A stretch of 64,000 bases of DNA, taken from NCBI RefSeq assembly GCF_029714285.1, contig NZ_CP121662.1, positions 620,001-684,000 on the forward strand, written 5' to 3'. Position 1 is the stretch's first letter. Each line of letters begins with the position of its first letter. The position numbers and the translations under genes are program-made. The notes beneath the pieces were generated by a model that did no database searches, was not told the origin of the DNA, and worked only from the letters and a program-made list of their open reading frames with translations. Shown one piece after another: positions 1 to 7,816 of the stretch. The DNA is from Rhizobium sp. CB3090. Lineage in GTDB: Bacteria > Pseudomonadota > Alphaproteobacteria > Rhizobiales > Rhizobiaceae.

Positions 1-604
1 TCTCCTTCTCTTCGGCATCATCATCGTGCCGGGCATGGATATGCTCTTCGTGCTCGCCAATGCGCTCACCGGTGGCCGCAACAGGGGATTGGCCGCCACC
101 GGCGGCATCATGCTCGGCGGCGCGGTGCATTCGCTGAACGGCGCGCTTGGCGTCGGTCTACTGATGCATTTCGTACCGATCCTCTTCAATCCGCTGCTCC
201 TTGCCGGCGCCGCCTACATGGCCTTCATCGGCATTACACTGATGCGCAGCTCGATCACCGTCGGCCACGACGGACCGGCTGGCAGCCGTTCCGCCTGGCG
301 GGCCTTCCGTCAGGGGGCGGTTACCTGCCTGATGAATCCCAAGGCCTACCTCTTCATGTTCGCTGTCTATCCGCAGTTTCTGAAGCCGGATTACGGCCCG
401 ATCTGGATACAGGCAACCATTATGGGCCTCATGACTATCGCGACGCAATTTGCCGTCTATGGCGGGCTTGCGGTCACCGCCGGCCGCAGTCGCGATCTGC
501 TGGTCGCCAATCCCACGGCGACTGCTTTTGCCGGCCGGGTCGCCGGGTTGCTGCTGTTCGCGGTTTCGGTCTTTACCGTCTGGGAAGGATGGAAGGTGGC
601 GTGA
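1..604 (+). CDS. LysE/RhtB-family amino-acid exporter (5' end cut off)
   Basis: Inner-membrane exporter of the LysE/RhtB translocator family, which exports amino acids or related small molecules; the substrate cannot be told from sequence. The reading frame is open to the window edge in the frame of base 2, and the residues before the first possible internal start (GTG at 26) continue a hydrophobic helix leading into PGMDMLFV, a typical family segment, so the true start lies outside. Hydrophobic stretches follow around GGIMLGGAVH, the LLLAGAAYMAFIG segment and the C-terminal AGLLLFAVSVFTVWEG. The central NPKAYLFMF matches the conserved NPK motif of the family. About 200 residues are visible, close to the usual full length, so only a few N-terminal codons are missing. 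The downstream cytochrome gene is 160 bases away and probably separate. Confidence 0.85.
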   Translation, partial: LLLFGIIIVPGMDMLFVLANALTGGRNRGLAATGGIMLGGAVHSLNGALGVGLLMHFVPILFNPLLLAGAAYMAFIGITLMRSSITVGHDGPAGSRSAWRAFRQGAVTCLMNPKAYLFMFAVYPQFLKPDYGPIWIQATIMGLMTIATQFAVYGGLAVTAGRSRDLLVANPTATAFAGRVAGLLLFAVSVFTVWEGWKVA

Positions 605-764
605 TTCTCGGCGCAAAATCCGGTACATATCTCGAATATGACGCTGATTTTGCTCAGCTCTCACCATTTTGTGACTTCATTGCCGGCGTGGAAACCGGCA
701 AACATGTGGGCCGTGACAACGCGCCGGCCGCATTTGCGGTCCTGATCACGTAGGAGAGAGATAT

Positions 765-1208
765 ATGAAATGGAAAGCGATTTTGGCTGCGACGGTTTTG
801 GCCGGCGTCGCCTTTGGTTCCGTTATTGCCGCCGATGGCACACATGATTCCCGTATAGCCGTAATGAAGAAGGTCGGCGGTGCTGCGGGCGCTCTCGGCG
901 CCATTGCCAAGGGCACCAAGCCCTATGACGCCGAGGTCGTCAAGGCAGCACTGCAGACGATCGCCGAGAACGCCAAGGCTTTCCCGGAGCATTTTGGTCC
1001 GAACAGCGACAAGACCGATGCCGAGGTCAATCCAAAGATCTGGGATAACTTCGATGACTTCAAGGCCAAGGCTGCTAAGCTTTCCGACAACGCCGAGGTC
1101 GCGCTTGCGCAGCTCCCGGCCGATCCGGCTGGCGTAGGCGCCACGTTGAAGACTTTGGGCAGCGATTGCGGCGCTTGTCATCAGGCCTACCGCGTCAAGA
1201 AGGACTAA
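765..1208 (+). CDS. Class II cytochrome c (cytochrome c' type), periplasmic
   Basis: A 147-residue secreted haem protein. Residues 1-22 form a signal peptide (short basic start, hydrophobic core, cut after VIAA). The single haem-binding motif CGACH lies at the extreme C-terminus, followed by QAYRVKKD. A C-terminal CxxCH on a small helical protein marks cytochrome c'/c-556 (class II), unlike class I cytochromes with an N-terminal motif. Family members bind one pentacoordinate or Met-ligated haem and act in electron transfer or nitric-oxide binding; the exact role here is inferred only. The ATG at 765 follows an AGGAGAG ribosome site. Haem attachment would need the Ccm genes found near 43432-47616. 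A rhizobial repeat separates it from the diheme cytochrome downstream. Confidence 0.88.
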   Translation: MKWKAILAATVLAGVAFGSVIAADGTHDSRIAVMKKVGGAAGALGAIAKGTKPYDAEVVKAALQTIAENAKAFPEHFGPNSDKTDAEVNPKIWDNFDDFKAKAAKLSDNAEVALAQLPADPAGVGATLKTLGSDCGACHQAYRVKKD

Positions 1209-1278
1209 GCGGTCGGCGGCATCGTCGGAAAATCGAATCAAGCATCCGCATCGGCCTTGCCGCCGGTGCGGATTTTAA

Positions 1279-1379
1279 TGCATGTCGCGCAAAAGTGTGC
1301 GACGGTTTTGCGAAAACGACATGCAAAAACAAGGAGCTAAAGCATGGGAGCGAATCTGAAAGATCGCGACGAGCTTTAG
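1279..1379. repeat. Rhizobial intergenic palindromic repeat element
   Basis: Two adjacent palindromes lie between the cytochrome genes. In the first, TGCATGTCG (1279-1287) pairs with CGACATGCA (1317-1325), with an inner stem CGCAAAA (1288-1294) / TTTTGCG (1306-1312). In the second, CTAAAGC (1337-1343) pairs with GCTTTAG (1373-1379). From memory, very similar sequence recurs many times between genes in Rhizobium genomes. It may act as an mRNA-stabilising or terminating structure, but no function is shown here. Confidence 0.7.
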
Positions 1380-1416
1380 TATTTCTCGATGCACGCTGAA
1401 TACGGGAGTGCGAGGC

Positions 1417-2331
1417 ATGGTTGCGCGATTTGTCCGGTGGCTTCTCTGTCTTATCGGTCTCGTCATCTTCGGCTTGGGCACCTTCTATGTCGTCACTGCG
1501 CCATCACCTTTGCCGGCCAGCCATTGGGCGAATTTGGGCGAGCCCGATATCAAGAACGGTGAACAGGTGTTCTGGGCCGGCGGCTGCACGAGCTGTCATG
1601 CCGCGCCGGGCGCCAAGGGAGACGCCAAGCTGGTCCTGTCAGGTGGCCTGGCGCTGAACAGTCCCTTTGGCACCTTCCATGTCCCCAATATCTCGCCGGA
1701 TGAAAAGGCCGGCCTTGGCGGTTGGACGCTTGCGGAGTTCGGCAATGCGATGAAACGCGGCGTCGGCAAGGACGGCGAGCACCTCTATCCGGCGTTTCCC
1801 TACGGCTCCTATACACGCATGAGTGACAAGGACATCAACGACCTCTGGGGTTTCCTGAAGACTTTACCGAAGAGCAGCAACGTCGCACCACCGCATGAAC
1901 TGCCGTTCCCCTTCGATATCAGACTGACAGTCGGCGGCTGGAAATTCCTCTATTTCAACGATCAGCCGCGCGTGGTCATCGCCAATGCCGACGACAAGAT
2001 CAAGCGCGGCCAGTATCTGGTGGAAGGTCCCGGCCATTGCGGCGAGTGCCACACCCCGCGCGACGGGCTCGGCGGCTTCGTCAGGGACCAGTGGCTGGCC
2101 GGCGCTCCGAACCCGGAAGGCAAGGGCCGCATCCCCGACATCACCCCCGGCTCGAAGTCAATGGGTAGCTGGAGTGCTGGCGACATCGCCAACTACCTGG
2201 AGACCGGCTTCACCCCCGATTTCGATTCCGTCGGCGGCTCGATGACCGAAGTCCAGCAGAACATAGCGCGCCTGCCGGCCTCGGACTGTGATGCGATCGC
2301 GGCCTACCTGAAGGCGGTGCCGGCGCGGTGA
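1417..2331 (+). CDS. Membrane-anchored diheme c-type cytochrome
   Basis: About 304 residues with an N-terminal membrane anchor or uncleaved signal (hydrophobic LLCLIGLVIFGLGTFYVV) and two class I haem motifs, CTSCH in the N-terminal half and CGECH in the second half, so two cytochrome c domains in tandem. Proteins of this shape serve as the cytochrome subunit of periplasmic dehydrogenases (alcohol, aldehyde, gluconate) or pass electrons to oxidases; no dehydrogenase partner is encoded alongside, so the donor is unknown. An upstream in-frame GTG at 1408 overlaps the likely ribosome site GGGAG (1404-1408); the ATG at 1417 is spaced eight bases from it and is preferred. An intergenic repeat precedes the gene, so it probably has its own promoter. 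Confidence 0.87.
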   Translation: MVARFVRWLLCLIGLVIFGLGTFYVVTAPSPLPASHWANLGEPDIKNGEQVFWAGGCTSCHAAPGAKGDAKLVLSGGLALNSPFGTFHVPNISPDEKAGLGGWTLAEFGNAMKRGVGKDGEHLYPAFPYGSYTRMSDKDINDLWGFLKTLPKSSNVAPPHELPFPFDIRLTVGGWKFLYFNDQPRVVIANADDKIKRGQYLVEGPGHCGECHTPRDGLGGFVRDQWLAGAPNPEGKGRIPDITPGSKSMGSWSAGDIANYLETGFTPDFDSVGGSMTEVQQNIARLPASDCDAIAAYLKAVPAR

Positions 2332-2346
2332 GAAGCGGGCGGCTGG

Positions 2347-3162
2347 CTACTTCTCTCGCCGCCGCTTTGCCATGTAGAGGTGAGTTTCATAGCGAAGCTC
2401 GAACTCTCCGCCATGCATGACGATAACCTCCGCAATCGCAGCAAGCAGAGTTTCCCTTTGTTCGTCCGCTAGAAGCCGATGGCTTGATAGCGTGCGCAGC
2501 AGGTCGGTGTAGCTGTCAGCACTATGCATCTGGCTCCAGGGATAGCATCGGTGCGTTGCTGGTTCGAAATATTCGGACTCGCCGAGCAGTTCCGCGAAGG
2601 CCCCGTCCGGCAGGTACCATGCTTCCACCGGCGGACTGGAGAGCGATGGCGCATATTGTGAATAGAGACGGGCGAATTCCGCGGCGAGCGGGGATGACGG
2701 CGGCATGGGTACATTTCCAAAGACGGCGAGCGTGCCACCCGGCGCGAGCTGTTCGGCAGTCTTGGCAAACCGGACGTCCGGTGCAACCCAGTGAAAGGAT
2801 TGGGCCGCCATTACAAGCTTGAACGTTTCAGGCTTGCCTGGCCACGCCTCAAAGGTGGTTTCCGCGAAACGTATATTGGGGAATTCAGAGAGATTTTTTC
2901 GCGCGATGCCGATCAGTTCCTTGCCGGGTTCAAGCGCAAGGACGGAAAAACCGCGAAGTGCAAAGCCCTGTGTTGCTTGTCCCGTACCGCAGCCGATCTC
3001 AAGGATCGTATCTCTCCCGCCCAAACCGGCAAACGCGGCGATGTTATCAAAGATCAGCTCGGGATAGGTCGGGCGAGCTTCGCCATAGAGGGCCGCCACT
3101 CCATCAAAAGTGAATCGCTGTTCCAAGGTCAATCCCGCCTGTGGTCCAGTATGAGAGGCCAT
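2347..3162 (-). CDS. Class I SAM-dependent methyltransferase
   Basis: A 271-residue cytoplasmic methyltransferase. Motif I, the glycine-rich SAM-binding loop, is ILEIGCGTGQAT about residues 50-61, followed by ALEPGKELIGIA (acidic residue at the end of strand 2) and later LVMAAQSFHWV, the post-motif segment typical of the Methyltransf_11/25 families. The length and the FHWV motif resemble trans-aconitate-methyltransferase-like proteins, but the substrate cannot be deduced. The frame runs further upstream to 3198, but the ATG at 3162 (protein beginning MASHTGPQAG) fits the family start better. It converges on the diheme cytochrome gene, 15 bases away, and diverges from the C39-like gene 71 bases upstream. 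Confidence 0.85.
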   Translation of the reverse strand: MASHTGPQAGLTLEQRFTFDGVAALYGEARPTYPELIFDNIAAFAGLGGRDTILEIGCGTGQATQGFALRGFSVLALEPGKELIGIARKNLSEFPNIRFAETTFEAWPGKPETFKLVMAAQSFHWVAPDVRFAKTAEQLAPGGTLAVFGNVPMPPSSPLAAEFARLYSQYAPSLSSPPVEAWYLPDGAFAELLGESEYFEPATHRCYPWSQMHSADSYTDLLRTLSSHRLLADEQRETLLAAIAEVIVMHGGEFELRYETHLYMAKRRREK

Positions 3163-3233
3163 ATTTCTAGCGCATTCCGATTGAACTTTACAGCGCAACC
3201 AATTTCGGTTGCAGGGACGGGGAGTGGGCGATC

Positions 3234-3860
3234 ATGGACGGAATGGCAGAGCGCGGGATTCCTTATTTCAGCCAGTGGGAGACGCCCGATATGACGCTGG
3301 CCGTGCTGGCGGAAGGGGCGCAGAAAGCGTTGCTGAAAGACCCGCTTTGGGCAGGCTCGGGAGCGGGGGATGTCGAGGACTATGCCCGTTGGGCCGGCAA
3401 TCTCTGCGGTATGGCCTGCCTGAAAATGGTTCTTGCCGCGCGTACGGGCAAAATCGTGCCGACCGTGGATCTCGCATTGGCATGCAAGGACTATGGCGGC
3501 TATGTCGAAGAGCCGGATGGCAAGATCAAGGGGCTGATCTATGCGCCCTTCGTTCCCTTCGTCAAAGACCGGTTCGGTCTGAACGCCAAGGTCGTCACCG
3601 GGATTTCGGTCGGAGATATCGGCGATATTCTCCAGCAATGCGAATTCTTCATCGCGTCCGTTCATCATTCGATCCGTTGGCCGGATACAGAGCCGCCGTC
3701 GAAGGGCGGACATCTTGTCCTGGTGACCGCGGCTAACTCAGACATGATCCGTTTCCACAATCCTTCCGGTCACGAGGCTGCGACGCGCGAAAACGTGGAA
3801 ATGCCGCTGGCAACATTTGACCGGTTTTTCGCCGGTCGCGGGATCGCCATCGATCGCTGA
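3234..3860 (+). CDS. Peptidase C39-like (papain-fold) protein
   Basis: A 208-residue protein with the layout of a C39-like cysteine peptidase: a catalytic-type cysteine in NLCGMACLKM (Cys58, the usual CG..CL.M helix), a histidine in KGGHLVLV (His160) and a polar residue in RFHNPSG (Asn176). These three match the Cys/His/Asn-or-Asp triad of the fold. No signal peptide, membrane segment or ABC transporter domain is attached, unlike bacteriocin-processing C39 peptidases, and no bacteriocin genes are nearby, so it is a stand-alone cytoplasmic protein of unknown substrate. The start at 3234 is the first ATG; a second Met three codons on (MAERG) is possible. Divergent from the methyltransferase and convergent with the acetyltransferase. 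Confidence 0.75.
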   Translation: MDGMAERGIPYFSQWETPDMTLAVLAEGAQKALLKDPLWAGSGAGDVEDYARWAGNLCGMACLKMVLAARTGKIVPTVDLALACKDYGGYVEEPDGKIKGLIYAPFVPFVKDRFGLNAKVVTGISVGDIGDILQQCEFFIASVHHSIRWPDTEPPSKGGHLVLVTAANSDMIRFHNPSGHEAATRENVEMPLATFDRFFAGRGIAIDR

Positions 3861-3897
3861 CGATAGGAAGGTCAACGGCGATCCCGGCGAGCCGTTC

Positions 3898-4386
3898 TCA
3901 TGCAAGCGCCTGCAGATAGCGCATGCCGGTGACCGGGCGCGGCTTGAAATCCATTTGTTCGTAGAAGCGATGCGCCTGGACATTGCCAGTCGCGGCGCTG
4001 ACGGAGAGATAGCCGCAGCCGGCCTTGCGGGCGATGTCGCGAGCGCGGTCGACAAGATGCTGGCCGATGCCATGGCCGCGATGGCCGTCGCGCACGAAGA
4101 GATGATGCAGGTCCATGCCGCGTTGACCTTCCTGTGCCCGGTAGAGCGGTACGAGGATGGCGTAGCCGATCAGCCCGCTCTCACCTTCCGCCACCAGCGC
4201 CGTGATCCACGGTACCGGGCCGAAGAGATCGCGTTCAAGCTGTTCCGGGGTCGCGGCCGAGGGATCGCCATGATGAGCGGCGAGCAGCCGGATCATATCG
4301 TTCAACTCCGGCAAATCGCGCGGATGCGCATTGCGGATGGTGATGACAGGCGGGCGGAGAAGTGAGATTTCGCTATCGTCCAGCAT
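3898..4386 (-). CDS. GNAT-family N-acetyltransferase
   Basis: A 162-residue GNAT acetyltransferase that would transfer acetyl from acetyl-CoA to an amine. The central segment LHHLFVRDGHRGHGIGQHLV contains the acetyl-CoA pyrophosphate loop (R/Q-x-x-G-x-G/A, here RGHGIG). NVQAHRFYEQMDF near the C-terminus is the usual motif B region, with the Tyr that commonly acts as general acid. Substrate unknown. The start codon at 4386 is the first ATG of the frame. It converges on the C39-like gene with 37 bases between. Confidence 0.86.
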   Translation of the reverse strand: MLDDSEISLLRPPVITIRNAHPRDLPELNDMIRLLAAHHGDPSAATPEQLERDLFGPVPWITALVAEGESGLIGYAILVPLYRAQEGQRGMDLHHLFVRDGHRGHGIGQHLVDRARDIARKAGCGYLSVSAATGNVQAHRFYEQMDFKPRPVTGMRYLQALA

Positions 4387-4438
4387 GAGGTTCTGCGTCC
4401 TTTTTCGAATATGCCGTCAGGACGCTGCCGATACAACA

Positions 4439-4458
4439 AAGCCGCCTGACGGCGGCTT
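4439..4458. terminator. Short GC hairpin in the gap upstream of dmeR
   Basis: AAGCCGCC (4439-4446), loop TGAC, GGCGGCTT (4451-4458): a perfect eight-pair stem with a four-base loop. No long T run follows on either strand and no gene reads into it from the left, so it may be a weak terminator, the end of a short RNA, or a bystander. The rest of the 4387-4687 gap shows no convincing gene: an 83-codon frame from 4468 has neither a ribosome site nor protein-like composition. Confidence 0.35.
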
Positions 4459-4687
4459 GTTGACAATATGATCTGTCCCGGCCGCCCCTTACAGGTACAG
4501 CCAAAAATACGAGCGATTATGGAGCGCGTGCGTGATCATGGGCGCATAGATGGTCTGGAATGGCGGATTTGTCAATGGGGAGAGTCGATGCTTACCTCCC
4601 ACGGGCCAGATCCGACAGGGTCACCATGGGCACGCGTCAGTCTATCGCACCCGTTCATCGCTGAGGGCGGGTTTTCTTTTAGCGGAA

Positions 4688-4713
4688 ATAATACTATACC
4701 CCCCTATATTATA
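4688..4713 (+). promoter_or_regulatory. Probable DmeR operator (C-tract flanked by AT repeats)
   Basis: A tract of six C (4699-4704) is flanked by TATA on both sides (4695-4698 and 4705-4708) and by imperfect AT-rich inverted repeats out to 4688 and 4713. This is the form of RcnR/CsoR-type operators, in which a G/C tract is bracketed by inverted AT repeats. It ends 13 bases before the dmeR start codon, so bound DmeR would block transcription of its own operon, and nickel or cobalt binding would release it. Confidence 0.75.
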
Positions 4714-4726
4714 AAATGAGGCCGAC

Positions 4727-4999
4727 ATGTCCCATACCGTCCGAGAGCAAGCCAAGCTTCTTTCCCGCATCCGTCGCCTCAAGGGGCAGATGGAGGCGGT
4801 GGAGAGGGCGTTGGAAGCTGAGCGGCCCTGTGGGGAAATCTTGCAGCTTCTCGCTTCCATCCGCGGCGCCCTGACCGGGCTGACCGGCGAGATACTGGAA
4901 GATCACCTGCAGGAGCATGTGCTCCAAGCCGAAAGCGAGCAGGCTCGCCGCCAGGCGGTCGATGAAATATCCGATGTGCTGAAGACCTATCTGCGCTGA
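4727..4999 (+). CDS. dmeR: DmeR, nickel/cobalt-responsive RcnR/CsoR-family repressor
   Basis: A 90-residue all-helical repressor of the RcnR/CsoR family. The metal-ligand set of RcnR is intact: His3, Cys35, His60 and His64 (DHLQEH). This differs from copper-sensing CsoR (Cys-His-Cys) and formaldehyde-sensing FrmR, and points to Ni(II)/Co(II) sensing. It lies 37 bases upstream of the CDF transporter dmeF, the arrangement described as DmeRF in Rhizobium leguminosarum, where DmeR represses the operon until Ni or Co is present. The ATG at 4727 follows a GAGG ribosome site, and an operator-like C-tract palindrome sits just upstream. Gene identity rests on the ligands plus the neighbour. Confidence 0.92.
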   Translation: MSHTVREQAKLLSRIRRLKGQMEAVERALEAERPCGEILQLLASIRGALTGLTGEILEDHLQEHVLQAESEQARRQAVDEISDVLKTYLR

Positions 5000-5036
5000 T
5001 CAGAGGCTTTGGGAAATCCAACGGGAGACTGATGTC

Positions 5037-6014
5037 ATGAGTACTTCTTCGGATGCGTTGACGCACAGCCACGTATTCCTGGGCTCCGATCATCGCCGCA
5101 ACGAACGTCGCGTCTGGCTGGTCATCGCGCTGACGACGGTGATGATGGTGATCGAAATCGGCGCCGGTACGCTGTACGGCTCGATGGCGCTGGTTGCCGA
5201 TGGCTGGCACATGTCGACGCATGCCAGCGCTTTGCTGATTTCTGCGTTGGCCTATCTTTATGCCCGTCGCCATGCTCACAACGCGCGCTTCACCTTCGGC
5301 ACCGGTAAGCTCGGCGATCTCGCCGGCTTCGCCAGTGCTATCATCCTCGCTATGATCGCATTGTTGATGGCCTGGGAAAGCTTGCTGCGATTGCAGAATC
5401 CGGTGGCGATCAATTTTCACGAAGCGATCGCCATCGCCGTGGTCGGCCTTCTCGTCAATCTCGTCAGCGCCTGGCTGCTGCGCGACGATCACGATCACCA
5501 CCATCATGGGCATTCCCACGTGCACGGACATGATCATCATCATCACCATGCGCACGACCATCATCATGACCATGATCATGGCGGCAAGGACAACAATCTG
5601 CGCTCAGCCTACCTGCACGTCATCGCCGATGCCATGACCTCGGTTCTGGCAATCGTCGCGCTTCTGCTCGGCAGCCGCTTCGGCTGGACTTTTCTCGATC
5701 CGCTGATGGGCATTGTCGGCGGCCTGGTGATCCTGCAATGGTCTTTGAGCCTTCTGCGTGCCTCGGGAGCAACCCTGCTCGATTTCATCCCGCCGGGTGA
5801 AGACTTGCCGAACGAAATCCGAGAGGTCATCGAAACGGACGCCGACCGCATCACCGATCTGCATGTCTGGCAGGTCGGCCCCGGCCATCATGCGGCAATC
5901 GTCGCAGTGGTAACGCCAGAGTCGCGCGATCCTGCCTTCTACAAGGCGCGGCTGGCCGATATTCACGAACTGTCGCACGTCACCGTTGAAGTCACGATCA
6001 AAAAAGCAGCGTAA
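5037..6014 (+). CDS. dmeF: DmeF, cation-diffusion-facilitator Co/Ni exporter
   Basis: A 325-residue CDF transporter that moves divalent cations (Co2+, Ni2+) out of the cytoplasm in exchange for protons. The first half has four hydrophobic helices; the second carries DGWHMSTHA, where the DmeF subfamily has its metal site. A very His/Asp-rich cytoplasmic loop at about residues 150-182 separates helix IV from helix V, which contains the HVIADAMTS ligand helix (H-x3-D). The C-terminal domain, with DLHVWQVGPGHHA, is the cytoplasmic ferredoxin-like fold that senses or delivers metal. It shares an operon with dmeR, 37 bases apart. The usual CDF length is about 300, so the His loop accounts for the excess. 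Confidence 0.93.
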   Translation: MSTSSDALTHSHVFLGSDHRRNERRVWLVIALTTVMMVIEIGAGTLYGSMALVADGWHMSTHASALLISALAYLYARRHAHNARFTFGTGKLGDLAGFASAIILAMIALLMAWESLLRLQNPVAINFHEAIAIAVVGLLVNLVSAWLLRDDHDHHHHGHSHVHGHDHHHHHAHDHHHDHDHGGKDNNLRSAYLHVIADAMTSVLAIVALLLGSRFGWTFLDPLMGIVGGLVILQWSLSLLRASGATLLDFIPPGEDLPNEIREVIETDADRITDLHVWQVGPGHHAAIVAVVTPESRDPAFYKARLADIHELSHVTVEVTIKKAA

Positions 6015-6099
6015 CATCTGATGGAAACCGGGTGCGTCAGAGGCTTGCCATATTCCTCGCTTAGCTCAGAATCCGGCTGATTCCGCTGGAGGCTTTCAT

Positions 6100-7125
6100 A
6101 TGCCCACACCGCTTACCCGCCGCCGCCTCTTGGCAGGCTCGGCGCTGCTTTTCCCCGCCCTGACATTTGGCCCCGAAACCCTCTTTGCGCAGAATGCCAG
6201 CGCCAACAAGAGCCCGGACGCAACAGCTCCTGCGCCCGACACGTCCGATACCCAGAATAATTCCGCGGCACCTGACGACAGTCAGGACATGGAAGACGAG
6301 CAGGGTCCCGACAATTCTCAGCTCACGGATGATGCTGACAAGCAATTGGCGGATCTGGAAAAGAAGACGGGCGGTCGCCTCGGTGTTTCGGTGCTGGATA
6401 CCGAGACCAATATTTCGCTTGGGTACCGCGAAGCGGAGCGGTTTGCCTTGTGCAGCACCTATAAGGCGCTTGCGGTCGGTTTCGTTCTCGCCCGCGTCGA
6501 TCAGGGGGTCGAAAAGCTCGACCGCCGCGTCACCTATGGCAAGGATGTTGTCGTCACCTATTCGCCGGAGACCGAAAAGCATGCCGGCACCGACGGCATG
6601 ACGATTGCCCAACTCTGCGGTGCGGCAATCACGTTGAGCGACAACACTGCCGGCAATCTGCTGCTTGACAGCTTCGGCGGTCCGGCGGCGCTGACCGCAT
6701 GGCTGCGTACGACCGGCGACACCGAAACCCGGCTTGATCGCAAGGAGCCCGACGTCAATCAGGCAATCAAGGACGACCCTCGCGACACCACGACGCCGGA
6801 TTCCATGCTGGATACGATCGGTCTTCTGACGCTCGGCAACACGCTCTCCGAAACCTCGCGCGATCAATTGACGAACTGGCTGGCCAACAACACCACTGGC
6901 AATGCCCGCCTGCGCGCCGGCTTGCCGAACGAATGGAAGGTTGGCGACAAGACCGGTACCGGTCAGAACGGCTCTTATGCGGACGTCGCTGTCATCTGGC
7001 CTCCCGACCGCGGCCCGATCCTCGTCACTGCCTTTGTCGGTGAAGCAACCGCATCTGCAAAGGATATCGAAGCCGTCTTCGCCGAAGTCGGAAAGATCAT
7101 TGCGGGCATGGTGGGGATAAAATAA
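6100..7125 (+). CDS. Class A beta-lactamase with long acidic linker
   Basis: A 341-residue serine beta-lactamase expected to act in the periplasm. All class A motifs are present: S119-T-Y-K122 (SxxK), S180-D181-N182 (SDN), Glu216 in RKEPDVN (the deacylating Glu166 equivalent) and K284-T-G (KTG). The N-terminus has RRRLLAGSALLF, which may be a Tat or a Sec signal, ending near residue 30. Residues 31-80 form an inserted low-complexity stretch rich in Asp, Asn, Gln, Pro and Ser (for example PDDSQDMEDEQGPDN), absent from typical 290-residue enzymes. No AmpR-type regulator is adjacent, so expression is probably constitutive. The ATG at 6100 opens the signal peptide. Hydrolysis spectrum cannot be read from sequence. 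Confidence 0.93.
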   Translation: MPTPLTRRRLLAGSALLFPALTFGPETLFAQNASANKSPDATAPAPDTSDTQNNSAAPDDSQDMEDEQGPDNSQLTDDADKQLADLEKKTGGRLGVSVLDTETNISLGYREAERFALCSTYKALAVGFVLARVDQGVEKLDRRVTYGKDVVVTYSPETEKHAGTDGMTIAQLCGAAITLSDNTAGNLLLDSFGGPAALTAWLRTTGDTETRLDRKEPDVNQAIKDDPRDTTTPDSMLDTIGLLTLGNTLSETSRDQLTNWLANNTTGNARLRAGLPNEWKVGDKTGTGQNGSYADVAVIWPPDRGPILVTAFVGEATASAKDIEAVFAEVGKIIAGMVGIK

Positions 7126-7215
7126 CAGCGTCTTGGAATGTGACTCATAAAATCAAGGCGATAGGATTTCGACGTGAATCGGGATCGTATCGCCTTCATG
7201 TCATTTCGAGGACGC

Positions 7216-7743
7216 TCAAGCGATGGTTAAGGCAGCGGCGGCACTATCCGTTTCATCACTGTCGCCGGCTTGACTGTCGATGCCGAGCTGCTGCTTCACT
7301 AGTTTGGCGATCTCATCGTTAATCGCCTTCTGCTGGTCGACAGGCAACTTGCGGAAGGACTCCTCCGTCAAGTTGTGCTGCTCCAGGTATTGAGCGCGGA
7401 TCTTTTCCGCTGGCGTCATGTGGGCCAGCTTGGTGAACTCGTCCACGATATCCTGACTGGACGAATCGCTCGACGAATCCGAACCGTTGATGCTGGGAGC
7501 CGTGCCGTAGCTCTGATCGGCGTCGACATCCGATGTCGACGGCGCCGTCTCGCCGGTCTGGTTGAGCCAGAAGCCGGAGGATAAGGAGGAGGGGAGGCCG
7601 CTGAATGTGACCGAAGGCGCCCGTGTCTGCTGCTGATCGCTGTCGTCGGGCAGCATGAACGGGGTGCTGTCGTCAGAATCCGTATTCTGTTGGCTCTTTG
7701 TCGGGCTGCTGAAAAGGCTCTGGGTGCTATGATGAACTTTCAT
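7216..7743 (-). CDS. Uncharacterised Ser/Asp/Gln-rich protein
   Basis: About 175 residues, not recognised as any named family. The N-terminal two thirds is low in complexity and rich in Ser, Asp, Gln and Thr, presumably disordered; the C-terminal third contains a helical segment (MTPAEKIRAQYLEQHNLT..) followed by VDQQKAINDEIAKLVKQQLG, then a short acidic tail. No signal peptide or membrane segment. The ATG at 7743 is chosen over that at 7749 because the GGGAG ribosome site lies about eight bases upstream of it but only two from the other. Convergent with the beta-lactamase gene, 90 bases away, and upstream (by transcription) of nothing obvious. Confidence 0.7.
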   Translation of the reverse strand: MKVHHSTQSLFSSPTKSQQNTDSDDSTPFMLPDDSDQQQTRAPSVTFSGLPSSLSSGFWLNQTGETAPSTSDVDADQSYGTAPSINGSDSSSDSSSQDIVDEFTKLAHMTPAEKIRAQYLEQHNLTEESFRKLPVDQQKAINDEIAKLVKQQLGIDSQAGDSDETDSAAAALTIA

Positions 7744-7816
7744 CGTCATGTCTCCCTATGGGTTGGCGCGACGATGACTCGGTAAACATGTCCAGGGCTT
7801 GTGTAGTAAGGCTCTC

